From CAZIRO01 sp964541595 (GTDB lineage: Bacteria; Acidobacteriota; HRBIN11), in the NCBI GenBank assembly GCA_964541595.1, contig CAZIRO010000039.1, positions 1 through 18,593 on the forward strand: DNA of 18,593 nucleotides, given 5' to 3'. The notes below the pieces were generated by a model that saw only the letters and a program-made list of their open reading frames with translations, did no database searches and was not told the DNA's origin. Positions 1 to 8,125 of the stretch are shown one piece after another (position 1 is the first letter of the stretch; each line of letters opens with the position of its first letter). A program made the position numbers and the translations under genes.

Positions 1-1106
1 GTACCGTGCTGAAGGGCAGCGTCGCGCTGTTCCCGTCCCAGCTCGGCATCGGGCCGGCCTGGCGGCTGCAGCCCACGCAGTGGCGTGAGATCGACTTCTG
101 GTGGCCGGCGGATCTGAACGGCAACGGGATTCCCGATCCGGAAGAGATTGACTACAGCGCCATCTTCTACATTGACCACACGCTCGGCAATCCGAACGAA
201 GTGAACGTCGCCATTGATAGCAACTTCCCATCCCGCAAGACGCTGGAACTCTCGCTCGGCATTGAGCACGAGTTGTTCACCGACTTTGGCATCGCGCTCG
301 AAGGGTTCTGGCGGCGGTATTTCGACCACACGTGGTGGGTGCCCTGGGGTCCGGATATGCCGCCCGGTGTGGACGAGCGGTTCTACAACTGCTGGGTGCC
401 CGCCGGGAATATTCCGGAAGAGTTCGGTGGCTGGCCGTATTACGCGTGCACTGTGCCGAATCCGGGTGGACGGTTCTACACGGAACGTCCGGATTACTGG
501 TGGACAGCGTACGGTGTTGAACTGCGGTTCAACAAGCGCATGAGCCACGGCTGGACGCTGATGGGTTCGGTCACACTGCAGTCCCAGAAGGAACACTTTG
601 ATAGCCGCCGCGCATACCTGGACCCGACGAATATCGAACAGGTCAACGATACGGAATATGCCACGATCGGCTGGAAGTACAGCACATCGCACGTGCTCGG
701 CAACGTTCGGTGGATGGTGAAGTTCGGCAGTGTCTTCCAGTTGCCGCTCGGCTTCAGCCTGGGTGTGAGCGGCATCGTGCGTGAAGGGTACATGCTGCGG
801 AGTGTCTACCAGGCGACGATCCCGGCCGAACTGCGCTTCCCCGGCTGGGGTAGCCGGAAGGACGTGTGGACGGTCCGGCGGGGTGATGAGCGGCTGCCGA
901 CGTACTGGGTGATCAACGCGAGCCTTGAAAAGTCGTTCGACATCGGTGTCCTGGGTCGACTGACCACGCGTGTGGACGTGTTCAACCTGTTCAATGAGGA
1001 TATTCCGACTGTGTTGCACGGCCGCGCCGATCAGGAAGCCTACAAGAAAGTCCGTGACCTGCTGGCACCGCGCATCTTCCGTGTGGGCTTCATCTGGCGG
1101 TTCTAA
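1..1106 (+). CDS. TonB-dependent receptor, C-terminal beta-barrel part (5' truncated by window edge)
   Basis: This is the outer-membrane barrel part of a TonB-dependent receptor. The frame is open from the left edge (first whole codon at 3) to the TAA at 1104-1106, so the N-terminus, plug and early barrel lie outside the window. It aligns by eye with the C-terminal third of the complete receptor at 2146-5079. Shared segments include LKGS near the start, GIEH then GIAL, AYLDPTNI, IVREGY, and APRIFRVG just before the end. The last residue is Phe, as expected for the beta-signal read by the BAM machinery. Alternating aromatic and polar residues (FWRRYFDHTWW, FRVGFIWRF) suit membrane strands. Near the start it carries an acidic loop, DLNGNGIPDPEE, that looks like a calcium-binding loop. 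One cysteine pair (FYNC and YYAC) could form a loop disulfide. The substrate cannot be inferred. It is not a pseudogene fragment as far as can be seen. Confidence 0.9.
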   Translation, partial: TVLKGSVALFPSQLGIGPAWRLQPTQWREIDFWWPADLNGNGIPDPEEIDYSAIFYIDHTLGNPNEVNVAIDSNFPSRKTLELSLGIEHELFTDFGIALEGFWRRYFDHTWWVPWGPDMPPGVDERFYNCWVPAGNIPEEFGGWPYYACTVPNPGGRFYTERPDYWWTAYGVELRFNKRMSHGWTLMGSVTLQSQKEHFDSRRAYLDPTNIEQVNDTEYATIGWKYSTSHVLGNVRWMVKFGSVFQLPLGFSLGVSGIVREGYMLRSVYQATIPAELRFPGWGSRKDVWTVRRGDERLPTYWVINASLEKSFDIGVLGRLTTRVDVFNLFNEDIPTVLHGRADQEAYKKVRDLLAPRIFRVGFIWRF

Positions 1107-1130
1107 ACGAACGTAACCTCACGCATCATC

Positions 1131-1157
1131 GCGCAGGGGGGTCTATCCCCCCTGCGC
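1131..1157 (+). terminator. Strong GC hairpin after the first receptor gene
   Basis: A perfect 11-bp stem, GCGCAGGGGGG pairing with CCCCCCTGCGC around the loop TCTAT, begins 24 nt after the receptor stop codon. It has no T-run on its 3' side, so it is not a textbook intrinsic terminator. It may be a Rho-type pause, an RNA-stabilising 3' end, or a partial intercistronic attenuator, because the ribosome-binding site of the next gene starts only about 12 nt later. The fold is certain; the function is inferred. Confidence 0.55.
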
Positions 1158-1181
1158 CCGCACATCCCAAAGGAGGGGGAT

Positions 1182-1811
1182 ATGCGTCACTGGAAGGTAT
1201 GCGTTGTGTGCATGGTCCTGATCGTACTCGCCGGGTCGGCCTGGGCGCAGTATCGGGATAATGAGTTCAGTCTCACCATCATGGCGGGACCGAATATTAA
1301 AGACCTCAGTAAAACATTCGAAGACTTTGGTCAACAGAATAACGTGTTGCTCGACCGTCCCGCGCATGCCAACTACAGCATCGCCATTGAGTATGTGCCC
1401 GTCAAATGGGTGGGTATCGAGGTCGTCGGTGGTGTGACATTCGGTGACGTGGACACGCAGAATCTCGTCGGATACGACCTGGACAACTGGTATCTCACCG
1501 GGAACCTGGTAATTCACCTGAATCCGGATGGGCAACTCGTGCCGTATGTTTATGGCGGCGCGGGTTCTGTCTGGCTGGTTCCGCTGCGCGGTAAAGCGGC
1601 ATCCGAGTTCGTGTTCAACTTCGGTGCGGGGCTGGACATCTTTACCGGTTCGCCTCACTTCTCCGGGCGTCTGGACATTCGCCTGTCGACATACAAGTTT
1701 GCGGTTTCGGATTTTGCGCCGATTACCGCGATGGATCTCGGTCTTCCGCCGACGTTTGATGAAACGCAGTGGGATCTCCAGATCATGGTCGGTATCCGGT
1801 ACAAACCGTAA
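1182..1811 (+). CDS. Small outer-membrane beta-barrel protein, function unknown
   Basis: A 209-residue exported protein. Residues 1-22 are a signal peptide: RHWK, a hydrophobic core VCVVCMVLIVLAG, then SAWA with likely cleavage before Q23. The mature part is rich in alternating strand patterns (NYSIAIEYVPVKWVGIEVVGG, WYLTGNLVIHLN, LVPYVYGGAGSVWLVPL, DLQIMVGIRYKP), and a Gly-rich turn precedes the C-terminal strand. This is typical of 8-stranded OmpA/OmpW-like porin-family barrels of about 190 residues. Unlike its neighbours it does not end in Phe. The ATG is fixed by a very strong ribosome-binding site (AAAGGAGGGG, about 1171-1180). It lies 75 nt after a TonB receptor and in the same direction, so it may be co-transcribed and assist the same uptake process, though no direct evidence shows this. 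A lipid-A modifying or adhesive barrel cannot be excluded. Confidence 0.75.
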   Translation: MRHWKVCVVCMVLIVLAGSAWAQYRDNEFSLTIMAGPNIKDLSKTFEDFGQQNNVLLDRPAHANYSIAIEYVPVKWVGIEVVGGVTFGDVDTQNLVGYDLDNWYLTGNLVIHLNPDGQLVPYVYGGAGSVWLVPLRGKAASEFVFNFGAGLDIFTGSPHFSGRLDIRLSTYKFAVSDFAPITAMDLGLPPTFDETQWDLQIMVGIRYKP

Positions 1812-1894
1812 AAAATTTCCATCGATCCGCCGGGGGATCGGGCATCCCGGATGTCCGTTCTTTCCCGGCGGTCTTCGCGCCGTTCTCTCCACAC

Positions 1895-1980
1895 CATTCA
1901 AAATTTTGGTCAATTCCCCACGCATTCAAAAAATTGGATCGCCGGTGTGCTGCACGGTCCTCCCACGCCATCAAAAAATC
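1895..1980 (+). repeat. Three degenerate A-tract repeats
   Basis: CATTCAAAATTTTGG (1895-1909), CATTCAAAAAATTGG (1923-1937) and CATCAAAAAATC (1969-1980) are spaced 28 and 46 bp apart. The last two share the leader CCACGC and the trailing ATCGCC or TCGCC. A fourth weaker match, ACTCAAAATATTTTC, follows near 2008. They could be binding sites for a nucleoid protein or regulator of the receptor gene, or intrinsically bent DNA. Confidence 0.4.
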
Positions 1981-2106
1981 GCCATACTCCTGTGAACCTG
2001 GGGGCACAACTCAAAATATTTTCATATTATACAAATAATTTATTTTACGTCTTTCTGGCATCGAACTTGTTATTCCATTGGGCTACGCGGCCTCGGGCGT
2101 AGCGGT

Positions 2107-2129
2107 CGAGATCTGTACACGAGATCTGT
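2107..2129 (+). repeat. 13-bp direct repeat just upstream of the receptor ribosome-binding site
   Basis: CGAGATCTGT occurs at 2107-2116 and again at 2120-2129, a 13-bp period. Because AGATCT is itself a palindrome, the pair also makes an inverted repeat (GATCT/AGATC). It abuts the AAAGGAGG ribosome-binding site at 2132-2139. It could be an operator, or a small 5'-UTR structure affecting translation. No known regulator is recognised. Confidence 0.35.
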
Positions 2130-2145
2130 GCAAAGGAGGCGATGC

Positions 2146-5079
2146 ATGCGAAAATGGATTGCCGTATGGAGTGTGGCTGTCGTTGCCCTGTGGGCCGGCA
2201 TGTTATGGGGCCAGGCCCGCACGGGGACGATTTACGGAACCGTGACCGATCCGGAGGGAGAACCCCTGCCGGGGGTTACGGTGGAAGTTTCTTCTGACAG
2301 CACGGGCGTGTCTCTGGCTGTCATTACGGACGCGAATGGGGAGTATCGTGTACCGAGCCTGCCGCCGGCGGATGATTACATGGTGCGGTTCAGCATGGAG
2401 GGATTTCGGCCAGTGGTGAAGGAAAACGTTTCGGTACGCGTGGGTGTGAACACGAAAGTCGATGCGCAGCTTGCACCGGGTGCCGGCACGGAGGTTATCG
2501 TCCGGGGTGAAGCACCGGTGGTGGATCCCAAGTCCACGAAAGTCGCGGCGAACCTCACGCGAGACGTCCTCCAGACCCTGCCGACTGCACGCGACCCCTG
2601 GGTAATTCTGGAACTCGCGCCCGGCGTGACCGTCGACCGTGTGAATATCGGGGGCTCGGAGTCCGGACAGCAGTCGATCTTTGTCGGACGCGGTTCGTTT
2701 TCCACGGACAATCAGTACAACATGGACGGCGTCACGATTACGGACCCGGCGGCCATCGGCGCATCGCCGATGTACTACGACTTCGACGCATTCGAGGAAA
2801 TGCAGATCAGCACGGGCGCGCACGACATCGAGGCGATGACCGGCGGTGTCATCATCAACTTCGTGACACGTCGTGCAGGCAACAAGATCACGGGTGGCGC
2901 ACGTTTCTTCTGGGCGGATGACAGTCTGAGTTCGGATAATGTCGAGTGCGTGCAGCAGGATCCGAGCGGTTGTCTCGAGTATCGGACAAAAGGCGGTGAG
3001 CAACTGTTCTCCCCGTCCAGCCGGGGCAATAAAGTTGCCAGCACGAAAGACTTCGGCGCGAACCTCGGCGGTCCGATCATTCGGGACAAACTGTGGGCCT
3101 GGATCGCTTACGGCGGTCAGCGCATCGACCTGCTGGTGCCCACGGAACCGCCGCCCGCCGGGTTGACCCCGCCGGCGACGTTTGATCCCCAGGAACAGGC
3201 ACAGCACGACAAGACGCAGTTGAACGATGTGAACGCGAAAGTGACCGCGCAGTTCGGACGCCATATGGTGGAGGCGCTGTATATCTTTGCAAACAAGACG
3301 AAACAGGGCCGTGGTGCCAGTGCCACGCGTCCGCCGGAGACGACCTGGAATCAAAAGGGCCCCTCGAACCTGTTCAAGCTCCAGGACGAGTTCTTTGCGA
3401 CCGATGACCTGTTCATTTCCCTGAAGGGGTCCTACTTCACCATTCCGTTTGAACTGATTCCGCAGGGCGGTTTGAACACGTTTGCATGGCGCGACACGCG
3501 GCGTGTCTGGCACAATACCTTCCTGTTCTATCAGACCGACCGTCCGACGGTGCACCTCACCGGACAGGCGATCTACTACTACAGGAACCACGAGATCAAA
3601 ATCGGCGCGGAGTTCCGGCGTGCGAATATCACTTCTCAGACGGGTTTTCCGCTGGGTGAAGCGTACATCGACCTCGGGGGTGGTCTCCTGTTTGCCGGGT
3701 TCATCTTCAACGGTGAATCGGACTACTGGAAACAGCGGATTTCCGTCTATGCGCAGGACACGGTCACTGTCGGTCGTTTCACGTTGAATCTCGGTGCACG
3801 GCTGGACTATCAGACGACCGGGTACAACGCGATCACCACACAGGCACCGAATCCGAGCATTGCGGATCTGATCGCGCCGCAGATTTCGGTGCAGTCCTCG
3901 GGGACGCTGTACAATTACACGAACGTGTCCCCACGGGTGAGCGCGACCTTTGATGTCAGTGGTACCGGTCGGACGCTGTTGAAGGGCAGTTTCTCCATAT
4001 ACCCGAGCGAGATGGGTGCGGGTGAAACCTGGATTCAGGGCACCACTCTGCGGGATATCCTGTTTCTCGTGATCGATTTCGACGACAACAAGCGGTATAC
4101 ACCGGGGACCGATCTGCTCATCGGTCCGCTCGGCTACTGCGGTTTCCTGGCCGGTCCGCCGTTCTGCGATGAGAACTTCAACAACACGCACCGCGTCGGC
4201 AATGTAAAGTCTCCGAAGACTCTGGAGGCGACGTTTGGCATCGAACATCAGGTGATGGAAGACCTCGGCATCGCTTTAACGGGATTCTATCGGCGGCTTT
4301 ATGACATGAACTGGCGTATACCCTATGTCGGTGGCGCGCGTGTACCGGCAGACTGCTTCCAGATCGTGGATACGGTGCCACCGGACTATACGGTGAACGG
4401 CGATCCGAACCTGTACATGTGCGGCGGCGATCCCTCGGAAGCGGACAACTGGGTCTTCGAAGCGCGGCCGGATTACTTCATCCAGTACTGGGGCGTCGAG
4501 CTCCGGTGGACGAAACCGTTCCGCAACCGGTGGATGTTCCAGGGCTCCGTGACGTTGCAGAACTGGAAACGGCACTATGACAGCTCGGCAGCCTATCTCG
4601 ATCCGACGAATATCCCGCAGTTCCAGGACAGCCAGGTGGCCGAAACGCGTGGCGGTTCCGGTAAAACGGATATTTTCCAGAACTCCCGGTGGCTCGTGAA
4701 GGCGATGGCCGTGTATCAGATCCCGGTGGTGGACATCAATCTCGGAGCCACGCTCATCGTTCGTGAAGGCTACATCCTGCCGGTGCAGTACGATTTCGGT
4801 TTTCAGTGCGACATCACCGGTTGTTTCGACCGTGGCGTATTGCTTGACAAGTTCGGCACAGAACGACTGCCGACCCTGTGGATCCTCAATCTGCGGCTGG
4901 AAAAGATGTTCAGCATTCCGAGTGTCGGCCGGCTGTTCCTCAGTCTGGACGCGTTCAACGTGACGAATAACGACATCGCGCTCGGAAAGTGGTTCCTGGT
5001 CAACGATGAAGAGTTCGGCCGTATCACCGAAGTAACCGCACCGCGGATCTTCCGGGTGGGTGCACGGCTGGAATTCTAA
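2146..5079 (+). CDS. TonB-dependent receptor with carboxypeptidase-regulatory-like N-domain
   Basis: A complete outer-membrane active-transport receptor of 977 residues. Residues 1-23 are a signal peptide (MRKW, then a hydrophobic stretch to WGQ). Residues about 25-112 form a carboxypeptidase-regulatory-like beta-sandwich (GTVTDPEGEPLPGVTVEV, DANGEYRVPSLPP). A TonB-box-like TEVIVRGE lies at 115-122. The plug covers about 125-243, including QYNMDGVTITDP and GGVIINFVTRR. The rest is the barrel, ending in RVGARLEF with the terminal Phe expected for BAM recognition. The start at 2146 is chosen over an in-frame GTG at 2128 because AAAGGAGG (2132-2139) sits 6 nt before it. The barrel has eight cysteines in four close pairs (268/276, 665/674, 737/759, 888/893), probably disulfides in surface loops. 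It is a tandem paralogue of the receptor at the left edge. The substrate is unknown: oligosaccharide, peptide or metal complex are all possible. Confidence 0.93.
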   Translation: MRKWIAVWSVAVVALWAGMLWGQARTGTIYGTVTDPEGEPLPGVTVEVSSDSTGVSLAVITDANGEYRVPSLPPADDYMVRFSMEGFRPVVKENVSVRVGVNTKVDAQLAPGAGTEVIVRGEAPVVDPKSTKVAANLTRDVLQTLPTARDPWVILELAPGVTVDRVNIGGSESGQQSIFVGRGSFSTDNQYNMDGVTITDPAAIGASPMYYDFDAFEEMQISTGAHDIEAMTGGVIINFVTRRAGNKITGGARFFWADDSLSSDNVECVQQDPSGCLEYRTKGGEQLFSPSSRGNKVASTKDFGANLGGPIIRDKLWAWIAYGGQRIDLLVPTEPPPAGLTPPATFDPQEQAQHDKTQLNDVNAKVTAQFGRHMVEALYIFANKTKQGRGASATRPPETTWNQKGPSNLFKLQDEFFATDDLFISLKGSYFTIPFELIPQGGLNTFAWRDTRRVWHNTFLFYQTDRPTVHLTGQAIYYYRNHEIKIGAEFRRANITSQTGFPLGEAYIDLGGGLLFAGFIFNGESDYWKQRISVYAQDTVTVGRFTLNLGARLDYQTTGYNAITTQAPNPSIADLIAPQISVQSSGTLYNYTNVSPRVSATFDVSGTGRTLLKGSFSIYPSEMGAGETWIQGTTLRDILFLVIDFDDNKRYTPGTDLLIGPLGYCGFLAGPPFCDENFNNTHRVGNVKSPKTLEATFGIEHQVMEDLGIALTGFYRRLYDMNWRIPYVGGARVPADCFQIVDTVPPDYTVNGDPNLYMCGGDPSEADNWVFEARPDYFIQYWGVELRWTKPFRNRWMFQGSVTLQNWKRHYDSSAAYLDPTNIPQFQDSQVAETRGGSGKTDIFQNSRWLVKAMAVYQIPVVDINLGATLIVREGYILPVQYDFGFQCDITGCFDRGVLLDKFGTERLPTLWILNLRLEKMFSIPSVGRLFLSLDAFNVTNNDIALGKWFLVNDEEFGRITEVTAPRIFRVGARLEF

Positions 5080-5100
5080 AACCCTTACACCTTGCAATTC

Positions 5101-5144
5101 TGCACGGGGTGGACCTCCCGGTCCGGGGGGTCACCCCCTGTGCA
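5101..5144 (+). terminator. Hairpin after the second receptor gene
   Basis: TGCAC pairs with GTGCA and GGGGTG with CACCCC, giving 11 bp with a 2-nt bulge. A secondary GGACC/GGTCC fold lies in the loop. It begins 22 nt after the TAA at 5077-5079, the same distance as the hairpin behind the first receptor. There is again no T-tract. It is likely a transcript 3' end or stabilising structure. Confidence 0.45.
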
Positions 5145-5176
5145 CCTCCCCCCGCGACAAATACTGAGACCAGTGT

Positions 5177-5236
5177 CCACCGGCACGCCTGCGCATCCGG
5201 TGCATCCTTGTCCCATTTCCTGTCTCGATCCTCGGG
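5177..5236 (+). repeat. Dispersed ~60-bp repeat, copy 1
   Basis: This copy starts with CCACCGGCA, has ATCCGGTG in the middle, and ends TGTCCCATTTCCTGTCTCG then ATCCTCGGG. Aligned by hand with the reverse complement of 9627-9686 (also 60 bp), about 47 of 61 columns match with two single-base gaps. The CACCGG/CCGGTG arms can pair into a hairpin. It fills the gap between the receptor hairpin and the Uma2-family gene. Confidence 0.6.
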
Positions 5237-5244
5237 ATCATCAG

Positions 5245-5271
5245 TGGTTTTTCCCGCGCATCTGGTATATT
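5245..5271 (+). promoter_or_regulatory. Possible promoter for the Uma2/acyl-CoA synthetase/radA run
   Basis: TATATT at 5266-5271 resembles a -10 box about 29 nt ahead of the preferred GTG start, in a locally AT-rich stretch. TGGTTT at 5245-5250 is a poor, closely spaced (15 bp) -35 candidate. An alternative -10 is TAGAAT at 5273-5278. No better candidate is seen before the three plus-strand genes. Confidence 0.25.
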
Positions 5272-5299
5272 GTAGAATGAAATGTTGTGGAGGGCTGTC

Positions 5300-5887
5300 G
5301 TGTATTCTCCTGCACAGGTTGTTCCGACCGTTCGATTTGAGCGGTATGCGGATTTCCGCCGTTGGGTAGAAAATCAGCCGGGGTACTGGCAGTTAATACG
5401 GGGGATTCCCCTGCCGAGTCCTGCTCCGAATATTCGACATCAGTGGATTGTCGGCGAGTTATACGCTCGGTTTCGCAGGAGTGTGATGGAAAAGGGTCTG
5501 GGTTGGGTATTCCTGGCCCCTACGGATGTTAAGTTACGAGAAGATACGGTGTACCAGCCGGACCTGGTGGTCGTGCTCTACGAGTATCGGGATCGGATTC
5601 GGGAGACGCACATTGAAGGTGCGCCGGACGTGGTCGTGGAAGTTCTATCCCACGCAACGGCGAAAAGGGATTTGATCGACAAACGATACGATTATGAACA
5701 GTCGGGGGTTCAAGAATACTGGGTGGTGGATCCGGAGACAGGAATCGTCGAAGTGTACGGATGGGAGGAGAAGAGGTTCAATGTGGTCGCGCGGGCACGG
5801 AGCAGTGGAACGGTGGAAAGCCGGGTGATCACGGGTCTGAAAATGGATGTAGGGGAGTTGTTCAGAAAGATGGAACCCGATGATTGA
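5300..5887 (+). CDS. Uma2-family (DUF820) PD-(D/E)XK nuclease-like protein
   Basis: A 195-residue protein of the Uma2 family (restriction-endonuclease-like fold), common in many bacteria but with no settled function. The family core is plain: YQPDLVVVL (Asp88), GAPDVVVEVLSHAT (Glu114), then DLIDKRYDYEQSGVQEYWVVDP (Lys128), matching the usual PD...E-V-L-S...K...Y...G-V-x-E-Y-W-V-V-D-P pattern. The acidic and lysine residues of a PD-(D/E)XK active site are therefore all present. The GTG at 5300 is preferred because TGGAGGG (5287-5293) lies 6 nt upstream. An ATG at 5282 would add six residues and would have to start inside that ribosome-binding site. The next gene begins 51 nt later at its preferred start, or 3 nt later at its alternative start, so the two are probably co-transcribed. 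Family membership is secure; whether it cuts DNA is not known. Confidence 0.85.
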   Translation: MYSPAQVVPTVRFERYADFRRWVENQPGYWQLIRGIPLPSPAPNIRHQWIVGELYARFRRSVMEKGLGWVFLAPTDVKLREDTVYQPDLVVVLYEYRDRIRETHIEGAPDVVVEVLSHATAKRDLIDKRYDYEQSGVQEYWVVDPETGIVEVYGWEEKRFNVVARARSSGTVESRVITGLKMDVGELFRKMEPDD

Positions 5888-5938
5888 ACGATGGATATCA
5901 AGTTCCACAACCGTACAGGGTATTCGGCAGGACATCTG

Positions 5939-8101
5939 ATGGATACGCATGGACTGGATGCACTGTTTCGACCCCGCAGCATTGCGGTGATCGGGGCTTC
6001 CCGTCAGTCGGGAAAAATCGGTCATGAAATCGTCCGCAATCTGCTCGAGTACGGATTTCAGGGGAAGGTCTTTCCGGTCAATCCGAACGCGGAGTTCGTG
6101 TGCAGTGTCAAGGCGTATCCGGATGTGCGGGAGATTCCTGACGCCGTTGACATGGCCATCCTCGTGGTACCCCGGGATCAGGTCTTGCAAATTGTGGATG
6201 CCTGCGGCCAGAAGGGTATTCGTGGCCTGGTCGTGATCACGGCCGGTTTTCGGGAGACCGGTGACGAAGGACATGCCCTGGAGCGTCAATTATTGCAGCG
6301 TGTGCGGGAATACGGCATGCGCATGATCGGTCCCAACTGCATGGGGATCATCAATACACAACCGGACATTCGCATGAATGCGACATTCGCGTATGAACAA
6401 CCGCTGCCCGGTTCCATCGGATTCATCTCCCAGAGCGGTGCACTGGGGGCGGCCATACTCTCCCTGAGCCGACATCTGAACATTGGTTTTTCCATGTTCG
6501 CATCGATCGGCAACCGGGCAGACGTTTCCAGTAACGATCTGCTCGAATACTGGGAACAGGACGATCGGACCCGCGTGATTCTGCTCTATCTGGAGGATTT
6601 CGGCAATCCCCATAAGTTCAAACAGATCGTCCGTCGTGTGATCCGGAAAAAACCGGTCATCGCTGTCAAATCCGGACGCACGCGGGCCGGTTCACGTGCG
6701 GCACTGTCCCATACCGGGTCCATTGCCGGTGCGGACGTGGCTGTGGAGGCACTGTTCGAACAGTGTGGCGTGTTACGCGCACTTTCCATCGGGGACATGT
6801 TCGATATTGCCATGGCGTTCATCAGTCAGCCGCTTCCCCGGGGTCGGCGCGTGGCGATTCTGACGAATGCGGGCGGACCCGGAATTATGGCTACCGACGC
6901 ATGTATCAGTCTCGGGTTAGAGATTGCGGAACTGACTGCGGAGACCCGCCGGCAATTGGCCGCGTTTTTACCGCCGGAGGCGAGTCTGCACAACCCCGTG
7001 GACATGATCGCGAGCGCAACGACGGAGGACTATGCGCGTGCAATGCGGATCCTGCTCCAGGCACCGGAGGTCGATAGTCTGCTGGTCATCAATGTACCCC
7101 CGATCATGCAGGATCCCTTTCAGGTCGCCCTGCAGATATCCGAGGTCGCGCGAGCGCATGAGAAACCCGTGGTCGGGTGTTTTATGGGAGTCGAAGCCAT
7201 CTTTCGGGAACTCCAGCGACAGGAGGTCGAGATCATCCCGATCTATGCGTTTCCTGAGTCGGCGGCCCGTGCGCTCTGGGGACTCACGCGGTACGCGGAG
7301 TTGCGAACGCGCACATTGCCGGAAGTCGCTCCGCTACCGGAGATTTCGGACACGGCGACCCGCGAGGCAGAGTCGATCCTGGAAACGGCGTGGCGCGCGG
7401 AACGTCCGGTACTGACTCCGGTGGAAGCCCAGCAGGTGCTCGCCGCATACGGTGTACCGTTTCCGACGACCCGTGTGGTCCATACGCTGGAGGAAGCCAT
7501 TTTTGCCGCACGGGAGATCGGTTACCCGGTGGTGCTCAAGATGGTTGCACCGGATCTGGTGCACAAAACCGAGGTCGGCGGTGTCGTGGTGGACATTCGC
7601 AATGACAGTGAGGTCGTGGATGCGATCACCCGCCTGCAGCAGCGTGCCCGCAAGCACGCGATCCGGCTGGAAGGATTTCTCGTACAACCCATGGTTCGGG
7701 GCGGGATCGAGGTCATTCTCGGGGTGACCACGGACCCCGTATTCGGTCACATGTTGATGTTCGGTCTGGGTGGTATCTACGTCGAGGTTCTGAAAGACGT
7801 GGCGTTTCGCGTCCTGCCGGTCACTCCGGAAGACATTCGCTCCATGATCACATCGATCCGTGCATACCCGTTACTCCGCGGGATGCGCGGTCAGGCGGCG
7901 GCAGACGTCGCTGCCATTGAACAGGCACTTGCGCGTCTGGCACGTCTCGTGACCGACTTTCCGGGTATTCGTGAGGTTGAGGTCAACCCGTTTCTGGTGG
8001 GTGCGGAAGGACAACCCTCCTGGGCGGTCGATGCACGGTTGATCCTGGGCAATCCGCCACGTGTGGTCGTGGGCAAACCGGCCTGGTCCGGCAGTCCATG
8101 A
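5939..8101 (+). CDS. Acetate/acyl-CoA ligase (ADP-forming), fused alpha and beta subunits
   Basis: A cytoplasmic enzyme of the NDP-forming acyl-CoA synthetase superfamily. It converts acyl-CoA, ADP and phosphate to acid, CoA and ATP, the energy-conserving last step of many fermentations. Domains, in order from the preferred start (720 residues): CoA-binding Rossmann fold (PRSIAVIGAS, 12-21), succinyl-CoA-ligase-like domains with ISQSGALGA and the phospho-histidine motif LSHTGSIAG (His258), and a C-terminal ATP-grasp domain with LVHKTEVGGVVVDI (His542) and EVEVNPFLV. Both histidines of the phosphate relay are present. The ATG at 5939 starts next to the conserved LDALFRPRS segment and has GGCAGGA upstream. 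An ATG at 5891 would add 16 residues unlike the family. The protein acetyltransferase Pat shares this core but carries a GNAT domain, which is absent here. The exact acid substrate is unknown. Confidence 0.9.
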   Translation: MDTHGLDALFRPRSIAVIGASRQSGKIGHEIVRNLLEYGFQGKVFPVNPNAEFVCSVKAYPDVREIPDAVDMAILVVPRDQVLQIVDACGQKGIRGLVVITAGFRETGDEGHALERQLLQRVREYGMRMIGPNCMGIINTQPDIRMNATFAYEQPLPGSIGFISQSGALGAAILSLSRHLNIGFSMFASIGNRADVSSNDLLEYWEQDDRTRVILLYLEDFGNPHKFKQIVRRVIRKKPVIAVKSGRTRAGSRAALSHTGSIAGADVAVEALFEQCGVLRALSIGDMFDIAMAFISQPLPRGRRVAILTNAGGPGIMATDACISLGLEIAELTAETRRQLAAFLPPEASLHNPVDMIASATTEDYARAMRILLQAPEVDSLLVINVPPIMQDPFQVALQISEVARAHEKPVVGCFMGVEAIFRELQRQEVEIIPIYAFPESAARALWGLTRYAELRTRTLPEVAPLPEISDTATREAESILETAWRAERPVLTPVEAQQVLAAYGVPFPTTRVVHTLEEAIFAAREIGYPVVLKMVAPDLVHKTEVGGVVVDIRNDSEVVDAITRLQQRARKHAIRLEGFLVQPMVRGGIEVILGVTTDPVFGHMLMFGLGGIYVEVLKDVAFRVLPVTPEDIRSMITSIRAYPLLRGMRGQAAADVAAIEQALARLARLVTDFPGIREVEVNPFLVGAEGQPSWAVDARLILGNPPRVVVGKPAWSGSP

Positions 8102-8125
8102 CACCTGACCATTCGGATAGTTGTA

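Larger units (their letters stand above)
1812..2145 (+). promoter_or_regulatory. AT-rich intergenic region, probable promoter region of the large receptor
   Basis: 334 bp without a credible gene. It starts with a short hairpin, CGATCC (1823-1828) against GGATCG (1835-1840), a possible 3' end for the barrel gene. Between 1895 and 2075 the composition falls sharply from the GC-rich surroundings to A/T tracts, the usual setting of a promoter. The clearest AT block is 2009-2049. A weak pair TTTACG (about 2043) and TTGTTA with 17-bp spacing can be read as -35/-10, but neither box is good. Any promoter assignment here is tentative; the region as a regulatory gap is likely. Confidence 0.4.

Noticed and set aside
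1143..1925. Minus-strand open frame opposite the small barrel gene
   Set aside because: The plus-strand gene has a signal peptide and a strong ribosome-binding site; the minus frame has neither.
2203..4248. Long open frame (about 680 codons) on the minus strand inside the receptor gene
   Set aside because: It mirrors the receptor's codon bias, has Arg/His/Val-rich sequence with no motifs, and lies wholly within a well-supported gene.
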